Shown here: piece after piece, positions 33,771-45,837 of the stretch | Numbering within the stretch: the first letter of the stretch is position 1 | Layout: each line of letters starts with the position of its first letter | DNA from: Trileptium ribeirensis | Taxonomy: Eukaryota > Nematoda > Enoplea > Enoplida > Thoracostomopsidae | Direction of reading: 5' to 3' | DNA: 64,000 nt | Assembly (NCBI GenBank): GCA_030248225.1 | Contig: JASANE010030317.1 | Coordinates: 56,223-120,222, forward strand | The notes under the pieces: model-generated | The model's database searches: none | What the model saw: the letters and a program-made list of their open reading frames with translations, nothing else | Told to the model about the DNA's origin: nothing | Translations under genes and position numbers: made by a program

Positions 33771-34599
33771 TTTGGAGCGCAGAGCTATGCGGACGACATA
33801 CAAGTCTACCGTAACTTCCATCACGGTGACATTGCTAACATTAATGCATCCCTCCAACAGCTATTTGCCAACCTGAAACATTGGTTTAATGTCAACAACT
33901 TTCTACTTATCGAAACCAAAACGGAACTAAATGATTTTCACTCGAATGATTTCGTTGGGCAACCGACAATCATCAGCTTTGCAACCATCGAGCCCACCAC
34001 TTCTATCAAAATTCTCGGCGTTACTTTGGATAACAAACTAAACATGATCCAACACATCAGCCAGCTGGCAGCAACCGGCACCTGGCAACTCCGCTCAATA
34101 AGCCGTCTTCGTCGTCGACTTGGTGTAGACACGGCACGCAGTATAATACGAGCTTTTGTCATGAATAGAATAGACAACTGGAAACTCACTATACGCAAGC
34201 ATCCCAACATCTACAATGCAACCCTTGCGTCGGGCGCTACACACAGCTGCTAGAATAGTAACATGCTCCAAAAAATGGGACCCCATCAGCCCTGTTCTGC
34301 GAAATCTTCACTGGCTCCCTTTGCAGCAACGAGTCGCATTCAAAATACTAGTCATCGTCCACAATGTATTATCCACAAATGATCCAAAATATATCGCCGC
34401 AATGTTGCATCCTGCCTCCAGCCCCCGTTTAATTAATGAACGCATCCTAAAAACGAATAACGTGAATACAAAATGCTTTTCTTTTATTGCACCATTAATA
34501 TGGAACAAGATACCCCGAACACTGCGGGACTCACGTCTGACCTTGCCTACATTCAAATCCCGGCTAAAAACGTTTTTATTCCCTGATTTACGTTGACAG
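33771..34599 (+). pseudogene. CR1/L2-type LINE reverse transcriptase C-terminal half, one frameshift
   Basis: Frame 33771-34215 begins at the YADD catalytic box (33786-33797) and runs through KTEL and SIKILGVTLDNKL. At about 34215 the frame changes by one base and continues to 34596 with ARIV, LHWLPLQQRVAFKIL and APLIWNKIPRTLR, the C-terminal signature common to CR1/L2-group LINEs. Everything 5' of YADD is missing (5' truncation). The wording differs from the 14.6-kb LINE, so it is a separate family. Confidence 0.85.
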
Positions 34600-34812
34600 C
34601 ATTATGAATTTATAGTTCTACCGTGTATATAGCTATGTTGACTGCACAGGACGAAGAAAAAATTCATTAGACAAAAAAATAACCTCCGCGCCCTTCTTGT
34701 TTACATTGTTTTCTATATATGTCATCCTTGTATTTGTTGTTTCAGCGCTTTTGCAACGCTTCGGCGAAAAGGGCCCTATATAAACGTTGCTATTATTATT
34801 ATTATTATTATA
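34600..34812 (+). mobile_element. LINE 3' untranslated region with (ATT)n tail
   Basis: It follows the reverse transcriptase stop, contains TTTTGCAACGCTTCGGCGAAAAGGG and ends in ATT repeats at 34791-34812, as CR1/L2 elements commonly end in a short microsatellite. The same terminus occurs on the minus strand at 45838. Confidence 0.75.
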
Positions 34813-35154
34813 TAAAATAGATAAGTAAATTAAATATAATATAAAATAAGTAAGTTAACTATATGTGATATAGATTTATAAATAAATTATATATAATTTA
34901 TATTTTCCATTGTTTTAAAATAAATAAGTCAATTATATATGATAGATAAGTATATTATATATATTATATAAAATAAGTAAGTTAATTATGTATGATATAT
35001 TCAATAAATAAATTATATATGATTTTCATTTTCCTTTTTTCCACGACTATAAATTGGCGCAACTGTAACAGGCCCGTTCCGGCCCCGTTACGAGCATTTT
35101 CATGACTTCAGCACCTAAAATCGTACCGAAACACGTTGGCACCTATATCGCGTC

Positions 35155-35610
35155 ATATTATATATTTCTATCAACTGGTTCGTTTATAAAAGGTCGTATT
35201 TTATCACTGGTTCGTATTAAAATGTCGTATTTTACCACTGGTTCGTTTATAAAATGTCGTATTTTATCAACTGGTTCGTATATAAAAATGTCGTATTTTA
35301 CCTCTGGTTCGTTTATAAAAGGTCGTATTTTATCACTGGTTCGTATATGAAAATGTATTTTATCAATGGTTCGTTTTATAAAATGTCATATTTTATCAGC
35401 TGTTCGTATATAAAAAGGTCTTATTTTATCACTGGTTCGTATATAAAATGTATTTTACCACTGGTTGATTTTATAAAATATCGTATCTTATCAACGGTTC
35501 GTTTTATAAAATGTCTTTTATAAGCGGCTCATATATAAAAGGGCGTATTTTATCATTGGTTCGTGTGTAAAAATGTCACATTTTATAAAATGGTTCGTAT
35601 ATAAAAATGT
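35155..35610 (+). repeat. Tandem repeat, about 33-bp unit
   Basis: About 14 imperfect units of TGGTTCGTATATAAAA(A)TG / TCGTATTTTATCAC type. Open frames across it are repeat artefacts. Confidence 0.85.
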
Positions 35611-36237
35611 TATGATTTGTTTTGACATCGTGTACCATTAAGTGAATGATCTTTGCTTTATTAACAGCGTTCTTATCGGGACGAGTGTTGTTATTTGACT
35701 GAATTAGAGAGAATAAAGCTGTTCCAACCGACGCGTAAGACTGAACATAGAGCCCCTACCAATAGGAAAAAGGGAATCCCGCCGAACCCCAAGCAGCCGC
35801 CGTTATACGTTAAAACTTCGACGGTTATGACCGTCCGGGAATAGGAGGCCCCTGGCTGCACGTTCAAGTTAGCAAGCTTATTAAGACCGAAATCAGAAAT
35901 ACTAAGTTTACCTAGTGTTGGCTGTATGCTGAGCAATGGTCACGGGAAATCATCGGTCGAAACGAGTTAATTTTACACGTACGACAGCTTTCGAGCTTAC
36001 AAAGGACAACGGATGTCGGGTTAATTTGACCTCCCTTAACCGGCTAGTGTAAAGTGATCCGAGAAGTAACCGGGCCATGGTGATAGAACAGGGTGGGGGA
36101 CCATTGTTGAACACTAGCATCGCCCCAGACAACGCTTGAACCTCGTTCGTGAGCTACAAAGACAACCACTACTTACGCTAAGTTGGGTTGCCAAAGCTGA
36201 ATCCGGACTGTTACTTTCCATATTTTTGCGACGGACT
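35611..36237. other. Intergenic, nothing recognised
   Basis: Moderately GC-rich, with no supported ORF. Confidence 0.45.
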
Positions 36238-36330
36238 ATATAGACATATGTATATATATATGCGTGTATTTGTATATATATGTATATACAAATATTTGTA
36301 TATATATCTGCGTGTATATATATATGCGCA
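36238..36330. repeat. TA/TG-rich microsatellite
   Basis: Alternating TATATG/GTATAT words. Confidence 0.8.
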
Positions 36331-37230
36331 CCATGCCGCTTGGACTGCTATTTTAGGTAAAATCGCGCCGTTTCCTTAGCGCCCCCGTTGTAACATGCGA
36401 CTGATGCAAGTCCCCACTTTTTTTATCCTCGTGGTCCTACTCCACTTCTGAACCGGTGCATGCGACCCCTCGTTTTATTCATAGTGACTAGGTGAGTCCA
36501 ACGACGTGCGCCGGACCCCCGTCCGAATCCCCGCTGACCCGCTGTAGTCACTCAAAGGTGCCTAAATCTCTGTTGCCAACCACTAGTGGGCACAGATGAT
36601 TCGAGATTTTTCTCTCAACTCCAAAATGGGCGAACCGCCCCTCATTGGATTCGTCTCGACGAGACATCTCCAAAAATACCCGGCGGGTCACGGTCCGCCG
36701 CCCCGTTAACCCGGGACAGCCGGCGAAAGCGCCCCTACCGTAGCCGCTACTCTACCTAATCGTTATAGTTTTAGCAACATTTTTCCCCTGCCGCCCCGGC
36801 AGCGATGTCGACCCTCATTCAAATCGCCGCTTGACGGCGAGTCCAATGATACCCGGCGGGCATCGCTCTGTCCAACCGTTAACGCAGGAGAGCCAGCTAA
36901 AGCTCCCCATACTTATGTACATCGGAACCCATAGGTGGGTTCCGACCCGCTACTACGTCCTCCCCCCTCGTGCTTGGTATCGGTCGGCCCCATTTTTCGT
37001 CCTGGGACCGAATCTAACCCCAGCCCCTCGAAAATCCCCATGATCCCCCTTGTCCCGCTTCCCTTCCCACGCCCTCTTCGTGTCCTCGTTGTCCTTTTGA
37101 CTTCTTGTCTTCGCTCTCTCTAACCGACGTTTTTGGTCGGTTTTCTTCGTCGTCGTGTTGTTGTTGTTGCGGTTGTGTTATAAATATGTGTTTATCCTGA
37201 GCGACCTTTCTGTCGCTCAGAACGCCTTTC
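36331..37230. other. GC-rich tract with a 9-bp stem-loop
   Basis: No ORF recognised. A TATAAATA word at 37180 is followed by a perfect stem-loop at 37197-37220 (CTGAGCGAC/GTCGCTCAG, 6-nt loop). A weaker hairpin lies at about 37121-37141 (ACCGAC...GTCGGT). It could be an LTR or leader of an unidentified retroelement. Confidence 0.4.
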
Positions 37231-37345
37231 TGTCTACTGTGTGTAGTGTGTGTATTTGTATATGTGTATCCATGTGTGTAGACATATATGTTTATATATA
37301 TTATGTTTATATGTAAGTATCATATATGCATATATATGTATGTAT
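37231..37345. repeat. TATATG/TGTGTA microsatellite
   Basis: Imperfect TATATGTA-type repeats. Confidence 0.75.
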
Positions 37346-39800
37346 ATAAGGACACAACATAAGACGGACGGACGAGGACACGACGTACAAAACGAGCTAA
37401 AATTTAGGAGTTTTACGGACGGACAAAATACGGACGATTAGGACGAACGGGGGGTGACTTTACGGACCTCCCGCGGACCCTAGGAGCCTTGGAGTAGGGC
37501 CCCTGACCGGTTGGGAGCTCATTGGAGTTTGTTCCGTCTCGCCCGCGTTTTCCCGTCGTCGGTTCCCCCCACCACCGGCGAGACTTTGAAACATAGGCAT
37601 TCGCATGAAAATTTCAAATAAGCTCGATTTTTCTCGATGTTTCACGATGTCCTCATGAACGAGGGTCATCGGCTAAGTTAAATTTAGCTTAATTAGGAGG
37701 GCGGCAAGTCGAAACCACAAAGGCGACGTAGCAGATGGGGTCGCCAAACAATTAGAGCTTCAGCTGATTGCTGGTCGTTGCGTGGGACGACGAGTTGGCG
37801 GCCTGAACAATAGGAATAAAAAGAACAAACAAATTTGAATTTCTTGGAGATCCAGTGTCCCGGAAGTCGATGATGTTGACCCAACCAATCTGGGACAGGA
37901 AATCGAGCAAATAAGATTCGAATTTCGACGGAACATCCGGCACTATTTGCTGGAAGTTGAAGGTTAAAAGCTCAAGTTTCATGAGAAAATCGGGACGAAA
38001 ATCGCAGATGATCAACTTCCGAGTACTTGGAGGGTTCAAAATTGATGTCGGCAAAGTTGATTGAAGCCGACTCTCTCTAAGGACATCGACGGCTTAGTTT
38101 AGCTGTCAAATTCAAATTTCCGGAAGTGTCCCCAATTGGACGAGCATGGAAGACCCGAAAAAGGTGGGCGGGCGACAACGAATGACGATTGGGTGGCGAC
38201 AAAATCGCCACCGTTAACTACAGGCGAAAATTTCGAGGTTAAGACCATCGCATCGAATCTTGGATTTCAGTCCGACTTCGATGGCGCGGAGCTTGGTCGA
38301 CTCTACTGACCGGCTCCGACGCTAGGGTTTATGATGTATGGTTCCACATTGTTTTTCTATTTTCCCGTGTTTTGTTTTTGCGAGTTTGGAATGGGATTCG
38401 ACGGTTGGAGGACCCGCGTAGACGTCTTCCGTCTTGCGGAAGGGGACTGGCGACTGCAGTCCCGGATCGAATAGTGTAAGTCAAGAGGAGAACCGAGAGT
38501 ATGGGGGTTTACTTTACCCAGACGTAACTGTGACGGCCATTCATAGGCAGTTAATTAGGTTCATTGACACGCCTCCGCAAGTCGAGTCCCGTTTTGGGCA
38601 TCCTGAGCGATTTCATGAGATAATACTGAAATTGTAGCCACCGAAGTCGAAGTCCTTCTGATTCCCCGTGGTCTTAGGTAGGGCATACTGAAACGGACGC
38701 TTCTCGTCCAAGTTTTACATACATGATTTGCTGCTTTTGAGCTAGGGCTATCGAATATTCTGGAGTCGACCACGGTAGAATTTTCTCGAACGTGCACGCC
38801 TCTGAAACAGAGACTAGCTTAATGGTTTGTTGTTTTGGTTTCCAAATTTGTAGTTTAGTTGATCGTTCAACGCCCATGCCGTGTTTGGGCTTGAACAGAA
38901 ACGCAGATTAGGGACGGCGGACTAGTCTCCGTCGGGCTTTAAGAAGCCCTTAAAATTTATTCTATTCTACTGAGCTAAGAGAATTTGGGAAACTTAAAAG
39001 ATGGATCAAATTCTAGGCATTGAGACTTGAGCTTAAGGTATTTGCTGCTTACGCGGAATGTTGCCTAGGGATTGTCTTGGTTGAATCGTTTGACACTGAC
39101 TTTAGGGTGTTTAGACAAATTTAGTAGGCATCTCACTTGAACACAAATTTCATTAAGACGACTGACCGGAGAAATTTTAGTGCCCCTCTTGACCCTCGTG
39201 TGATCCAAAAATGAGCTGGAGGAACAAGGCCACCCCAGCCGATCAAAATTTCGCCGAACCCGATCGGTGACGATAACGCTTCTTTTTGTGGTAACACACC
39301 AGTTTCGGACCCTAAATAACTACTTGGTTAAAACCATTAAGCTCACCGGTGTTCACAACAATATAATGATGTGGTCTCTCGAGACCAATGTCCAAAAATA
39401 AAAATCTTTAAATAATCTGATAGTAGGCCCTCGTGCAATAGCTGGTTAGTGCTCTTGCGGGAAAAGCCTTTCATGTTCCCGCCGCCAAAAATGGAAAACA
39501 TTTATTTCCCTCCCCGATAAAAAGAAAAATAGCGGATTCGCTCTGGCCATTTAAGCCCCAAACCGAGCAAGCGCAAAACCCCGGTTTCTTTTTGGAGCGA
39601 GTTGATCGCTGAGTTTAGCTTGTTTTTCATTTATCCCGAGTTGCCCGTTAGGCTATGTATCATGTCTGCTCAGATTCAGCTTTTTACGGTTTTAGCACTT
39701 GCCGTTCATTTTCCCGTATCATGATTCGATCCTGCACGTAGAATTTTAGCCCGCTGCAGAATCGTGTATATTAACCAGTCAGCCATAGGAACACAACAAC
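37346..39800. other. GC-rich, ORF-poor tract with hairpins
   Basis: No protein recognised in six frames. Two adjacent hairpins lie at 38914-38934 and 38935-38950 (GGGCTT TAAG AAGCCC). Composition resembles the 7-10-kb tract. Confidence 0.4.
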
Positions 39801-39869
39801 ATCGACTACTGAGTCGATGATAACTCAACTGCACTACAGTGCAGTTGAGACACTGCAATACTGCAGTGT
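39801..39869. other. Three consecutive perfect hairpins
   Basis: ATCGACT/AGTCGAT (39801-39818, loop 4), CTCAACTGCACT/AGTGCAGTTGAG (39824-39849, loop 2) and ACACTGCA/TGCAGTGT (39850-39869, loop 4) follow each other almost without gaps. Confidence 0.8.
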
Positions 39870-41685
39870 AATAAGAAAAAATAGGAAATAGGAGAGGCAA
39901 CGAAACAGGAACAAAAGAGAAAACAAAGGATGCGAGTGCGTCCGGGTCCGATCGCCCCTGGCCCGACTATTCAAAACGACCCAGGAGTAGGAAATAAGGT
40001 CGAGTCACCCGTCGGCTGGATGCGTATGGTCTGTAGGACGTACCCCCACCAAAATTCCAGCGGGGAATCAAATTGAAATCAATCAGCTGAGCTCGCCCCT
40101 GGGGGCGGCCTCGAAAGTTCCCTATAAGGACGCATCATGATATTTAGCACCACGACCGCGTTCCCCCGGTCCAAATCCGACGAATTATTCCACCCCTTGT
40201 TCTCTTTAGCCTCCCGTTCGGTCAGTCGTACTGTTAGGTAGTTAAGGTCGTCAAATATGATAGAATGAACCTAGGTGTAGGCAATACCGCTAGCGTCTCT
40301 TTAGGGTGAACTGTTGGACGCTCCGCATAATACTTTACCGTCGGCATTACCCTAAGTAGCGACCCCGCTATGTGGCAGAGGTTGAATAGTCAGACTCGGA
40401 CACCGCTTTTCCGTTACTGCGTGCAAACACTCGTCACTTGAGGTAGCACGCGTTTAGGAGCAATTTTCGAAGCACTCTAGGGCCCCTGCTTATTGCGCCG
40501 CATAGCTGATTAGTTCGCTAACATTGAGCTGAAGCAGGGACAACCGCCACTAGTCCGCGCACGCGCGGGTATCAGCACGCTCCGTTTCTATTTGCCTCTC
40601 TAGCGCCCTGCGCCCCAACTTGCCGAGTCAAAGCATTAGTCGCGAGTTCTGCCAAGATTCTCGAACTTAATAAGGAACACTCGTCCCAATGGTAATCTAT
40701 TGATCGTTGTAATAAACTTTGTTTCACAAACTCGGAGCTCCGCTTACTTGATACGGAGACGATAGGGTTTTTTGGTTTGTCCGCTCGGACGAGCAGGCAC
40801 TGCTCGCCATGGCTTGTGTGCGAGAATGTCACAAGCACTGGCGTGCATGGCCTTCTCTAACTTATTTATTTCGTTTTACTGCTGGAATCAAGGAATAAAA
40901 TAATAGGAGCACACCCGCAAAATTTGACTCGTTCATGGCGATAACTCGAAAAGTTTACTAGGGATTCATTCTATTTTCATCAGTATAGACTTTATAGAAG
41001 GGAGCAGGCCACGCCATTGATCATCCGACATTAAACTTCCAGGGTCTGTCGCAATCCTGTGGGGGCCACATAAGCTACCATGCTCTAGCACGGAGCATAT
41101 CAAGATCTTAATTAGGTAAATCAACTTGAGCCTCAAATTTCTAAGGATATTTTCATTTTTTATCCTAAGATTTAACACCACTAGTTAGAACTAAACAACT
41201 TCCGATGAGTCTAAGATAGAGAATAACGGCTAGGCTCCATGACCTGTGAGCAGGTGTAGGTGCTAGCCTCCCTGGGGGACCTCAGAAATCATACCAGAAA
41301 CTAGACACGTGCGCAACCAATCAGGTGGGGTCCAAACATACCCCGTGAAGCGCGCCTGCGGCCTGCTAAGCTCCGTAGCTTCTTGGGTCTGACCAAGAAT
41401 AGCTTCACAATTTTAGCATTCACGGTCCGCCCTTGAGGTTACGATAGCCGGGGTCGTATGGGCATAGTGTTAGGGAGTTGCGCCGTGCAGCTGCGTCACC
41501 GTTATTACACAACTAGCCATTGACACGTGTCGATAGAACATTTCATGAAACTAACTGATTTCGTTTACTTTGTTTTCTTGCTGCTGTATTAGAATTGTGC
41601 CATACTTAGAAAATAAAACTTTTTACTTCACATGTCTTAGAAATGAGAGAACATTTTCGATATCAACAAGCTACGTTTAACGTTA
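39870..41685. other. GC-rich intergenic, nothing recognised
   Basis: No supported ORF or element. An alternating CGCGCACGCGCG word occurs near 40557. Confidence 0.4.
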
Positions 41686-41693
41686 TATATAAG

Positions 41694-42451
41694 CATAGGC
41701 GCAAATCCCGGGGGGGTCGGGGGGGTCCGGACCCCCCAATAAATTGCGCCAAATTTCCGAAATCTCGTCTTTTGCTGTCGTTTTAGAGCACTGAACACTT
41801 TATAACGAAAGAGTGATGAAAACCTACAATTCAACTTCTAAGAAAGACGTCGAAAACCACGATCTGTTCTGGTCCCTAATCGTATGTTGAGAGAATCTAT
41901 ACTTGATCTGTTATCGTTCCTAAAATTTGCTTAACGATTTGTTTTCATTTCAGAAATATATCAGTGTGAGATTGGAAGTTATATATTATCAGGATATAAT
42001 GTCCACTCTTGATATATATTTTAAACGGAAAATAGAAACTGAAACCTCGGATTCAAGCGAACATTCTACTTCATCAGCTAGAATTTTAACAAAATCGACT
42101 GGAGCAGAAAAGCGGCCTCGCCACGATTTAGAGAAGCAACATCAACAACCATCTACTAGTGCTGAAACCGATATCACTACAGAAACTCACTCCACATCAG
42201 GAGCAGATGAACCAGCTTCGATTTCTCCGCAATATACAGAACCCCACCAGCCAACTGATGATTTTTATGATCAGCAGATTATCACAGTTAATGGAAAGCC
42301 AAAAAATTTAACTTTTCAAACAGCTTGGAAAAAAATTCAGACATATTGGACTTCTCATCAAGTGACAGGAGAACGCTGGAATAATTTCTATTATGAATAG
42401 TCTGGCATTTACTTTGACCCCCCCAAAGTCCATAGCAGATTTGCGCCAATG
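41694..42451 (+). mobile_element. hAT-like transposon remnant with 8-bp target duplication
   Basis: TATATAAG is duplicated exactly at 41686-41693 and 42452-42459. Inverted ends CATAGGCGCAAATC / CATTGGCGCAAATC differ at one base. Poly-G/poly-C runs lie just inside both ends. The 758-bp element holds only the N-terminal part of a putative transposase, so it is an internally deleted, non-autonomous copy. An 8-bp duplication is the hAT signature. Confidence 0.9.
41999..42400 (+). CDS. N-terminal fragment of a putative hAT transposase
   Basis: The frame has 133 codons from the ATG at 41999. It begins MSTLDIYFKRK, like the start of many TTF-type zinc-finger hAT transposases (TLDSFF-type word). A Ser/Thr/Glu-rich disordered stretch follows, and it ends with a short ordered part (LTFQTAWKKIQTYWTS). 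A polypyrimidine-CAG acceptor-like site at about 41940-41953 lies just upstream in a frame that is also open, so a spliced start is possible. No catalytic domain remains. The stop lies 50 bases before the element's right end. Confidence 0.6.
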   Translation: MSTLDIYFKRKIETETSDSSEHSTSSARILTKSTGAEKRPRHDLEKQHQQPSTSAETDITTETHSTSGADEPASISPQYTEPHQPTDDFYDQQIITVNGKPKNLTFQTAWKKIQTYWTSHQVTGERWNNFYYE

Positions 42452-43384
42452 TATATAAGTATTTCCAAATAAAATATATATTTCACTTGAAATTTTAATA
42501 ATCACACAAATGGTGACGAGTAACGTTTAAATAAATATTTTATTAAAAATCGCGTTAAATTTAGGACAAGTCAAATTTAATTAATTTCAACATTAATTAT
42601 AATCTAATTATATATAGTTTTATCGATTTTGCATTTAATTGTTCTAAATTTTATTCCTTTAGTTGATAGGTCTTCATTACAAAAGTGAACTTTTAATATT
42701 TTCATGCAAATTGTGTTATAATTCATTGAATATATAATTTATTTAATTTACCGTTCTCACCGCTGGGTGCAACCAATGATAAGTTGCTTATGCTTCAAGA
42801 TGCTCAGGCAGAGTCTCCATTACCTTGCCTTTGACTTCGAAACCGACCGTTTCCCGACACTATCTATAGTCGGAAAATGAGTTATATTATCGTTCACGAT
42901 CCAAACTGCAATCCTAAGAATATTCCGACTCTTGTATTCTGATACTGATAAATACAGCAAAATGTGTTTTAAATCCTATTTTGCGCATATATACTGACGA
43001 GCAACAGAAATTGCATACTGTTGTGAGATAGAAACTTTAATATTGATTTACATAAGTACAACTCATAAACATACAAATCGTGAGCATATTAGTAATACAA
43101 ATAAATAAATAAATTATATATGTTATTAATTGAATTAAAAAGTGATGTAAGCGGTATTACCAGTTCCTTTCTCTCCATTCTGCCCTTACACTGCTAAAAA
43201 TATGTTAATATTTCACTGTCACGTTTATTGTTTTATTTTCTGGCTTCTATGACTACAAAGCAATATTGTGGCCTTTAAGTTTTTGTTGCAGTTCTTCGAT
43301 ATCCGATCACCCGAAGAACCTGGTACACGACCAGGCCAATGTAACCCTGAAGGGCGTAAATAAAATGCAGGCCATGCCGTTCTC
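42452..43384. other. Intergenic, nothing recognised
   Basis: AT-rich, with no supported feature. Confidence 0.45.
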
Positions 43385-43545
43385 GATATACTAAGCCTAA
43401 GCCTTAGTCTTAGCCTAAGCTAAGGTCCTTATATGACACATACACTAAGCCTAAGTCGGGGGCTGCCGTCCCCCGAACCACCGCTATAAGCTGTTCTTTT
43501 TTCTAACTTTATAACGTACCGCCCCTCAGGGTTACTTGGGGGCAC
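43385..43545 (+). repeat. Dispersed repeat with TTAGGC-like run, plus copy
   Basis: CTAAGCCTAAGCC-type hexamers are followed by CTAAGTCGGG, a CCCCCGAACC block and TAAGCTGTTCTTTTTT. The same order occurs on the minus strand at 47835-47960. Confidence 0.6.
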
Positions 43546-44737
43546 AACCAAATTCTGGATATTAGGTGTTTGCTTTATAATATCAAATAAACATTTAGTC
43601 ATCATGCCATAATAGAATATAGAGGAGTGGAGTTAACTGTTCTCTGTTTGGAGCTAAATTATTGCTAGTTTATTTCAAACAATAGCTGGGACTTTATAGG
43701 TCACAACTCCGAAAACACTGCATGCACTTGCTTGAGTTAACTGTTAATAGACACGCAACAGTATGCAGCATTGTCGTATTTTGTGCTCCACTAAGTTCCA
43801 GTTTTTTGCTTTGGCGGAACGTTATGGGAATTCGATTCCAAATAGTTTTGCGTTTGGCTTCGGTTTGCTTGGTTTAATACATATATGCTGACGCTCCAAA
43901 GTTTAAGGGGACGAAAACGGGGGTGAAATTGACCAAAGGTGGTAGTCTCAGGTTGTTATAGGCCCTCAGGAGGTTGTCAGGCAGTGGTGACAAAAACTTG
44001 ACGACCTCAACACACACCCCATCACATCCTCATTTTGCCCATTGCATCGCCGTTTTTACCAAATTCAATTTTCCCCTGTATTTTCAAACCCTTTTCGACC
44101 GCCTGGGAGGAGCGGAGCCTCAGGGAAGGCAAAATGGTACTTTCTGGGGGTGTGTATCAGCGCTTCTGTATGTATGGTTTAATCGATATTAGTAGTTTCT
44201 CACAAAGCACAATGATTCGTCTCATGATTTTTTTAATAATCTTATTAACTGTATTGATTGTGCATCGCTTCAATTATACTTTGTTTACAATTTTTGCTGT
44301 TTTCACAACAATAATTTATTGCTCGTAAAATAGGAATCTAAAATACTGTCAAAATAAAATTTTACTCAAACATAGTAAACACTTACGGAATTGATTGAAT
44401 TTGGTAATCCAATCAGTCGATCAACCCAGTGTTTTGTTTATCAAGTGTTGTGCCCTCTTCTGTTGTTTCTCGTTTCAGTATTATACATCCCTCGTTCTCT
44501 GTATTATACATCTACGTCTACTGAGTCCGACTTGGAAATAGATATTATTGTTCGTTTTTACTTACGCGTACCTGACAACAGCAACAATCTTTGAGAGACA
44601 TTGAAGCTTTTACTTTTCTGTAGTTGATACGTACGTTTTAATTATTTAATTATTTATTTGTATATGTTGTGTATTTTGTGAGTTTTATCAAGCTGAAATT
44701 CAATACCTACTAGTAACGCGTACTATTATGTAGTATT
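43546..44737. other. Intergenic
   Basis: No supported gene. A short frame ending at 44328 has a hydrophobic C-terminus whose last 15 codons resemble the end of the small frame at 51013-51165. Confidence 0.35.
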
Positions 44738-44745
44738 ATAATCGT

Positions 44746-44942
44746 CAGACGCGGATCATACCCTAATGGGGCCCTGAGGCCGATTTTTCTTGCGAGCCCC
44801 AAAATATAAAGAAACACCTGTAATATGGTTAGCACATTTTATCAAAAAATAGTGAGACGGTTGTAAAAAATCGCCACGGGTCCCTTGCACCCGCTGGCCC
44901 TGAGGCCGCTTCCTCATTTGCCTCCATTATGGTCCGCGCCTG
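44746..44942. mobile_element. hAT-like MITE, 197 bp, perfect 8-bp target duplication
   Basis: ATAATCGT is duplicated at 44738-44745 and 44943-44950. Ends CAGACGCGGATCATA / CAGGCGCGGACCATA are inverted repeats, and inner TGAGGCCG words continue the pairing. No ORF. Confidence 0.9.
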
Positions 44943-44950
44943 ATAATCGT

Positions 44951-45837
44951 TCCTAAAGCGAGCTCTCAACTTTTTCTTCGTGATCATCTTTGTTTATAAA
45001 CGACTTAATTTGACGGACGGAATTCCACAACCATTTCAGATAAATTTTACGTTACTATTGTAATGGATGGTAAAAATGAGGCGTAACAATGCGATGCGCT
45101 CTTTAACTTCTACTAGTTAGAGTGTCTGCTCAAGTTATAAACGGAAACTCCTTTTTTTGCGACTTATTGCTTTCTTCATTTAGTCAAGTCAATTTACTAG
45201 TAAATCAACTTTATAAGATATTGATATATAAGCATAGATAAATTTCACAATAAACTTGTAAATATATAGTTAACAGAATGGAATAAGCAATTCATAATAT
45301 ATATTTATGCATATTCTATATAGATGGTTATAACTATAAAAACGTGTTATCGTGGTTGTGAATCTCGGGAACTGATCATAGCGCAGTCGTTCCTTCTCCA
45401 ATGTTTAGATAATTTGTATTGATGTTGCAATTGACTCATTTTTGTGCTAGTCGCAGTAGAAATTTAATTCATGACTACAAAAGTAACGGTGGTTCAATGA
45501 TTTTTATAAAAAGAAATTAGCACCGGCTACTTCGGTGGCTTCAAAATGGTGTCATGTCGGAAGGTGGTGCCTCTATATTTTCCTTGATGCACTTGTACAG
45601 GGCTGAGCATTTAGATTTGCGAACGTTCTATTGCCTCTGTATGCCCAATATTTTTCACATGGTGTACTAAACTTCACCATGCCTAAAATGAAATATATTT
45701 ATATACACATAAACAAACTAAGAAAGAAGCAAAATGTTAATGGTTTTACAGTGCATATATTTTACACATACATACCAAAATTAAGACTAAATACGGTTAT
45801 CCTAGTCGTAACAAATACATACCAATGTGTCAACCAG
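44951..45837. other. Intergenic, nothing recognised
   Basis: AT-rich, with no supported feature. Confidence 0.45.

Larger units (their letters stand above)
33585..35030. repeat. AT-rich ATAAGTTAATTATATG-type array split by a LINE
   Basis: Similar AT words (AAATAAGTAAGTTAATTATATGATATA) occur at 33585-33755 and again at 34812-35030, directly either side of the LINE fragment. Confidence 0.6.

Noticed and set aside
35102..35523. Repeated MSYF-type ORFs
   Set aside because: Products of the 33-bp tandem repeat.
37752..38054. 100-codon minus-strand ORF in the GC-rich tract
   Set aside because: No domain recognised, no clear start context, and the tract shows no coding character in neighbouring frames.
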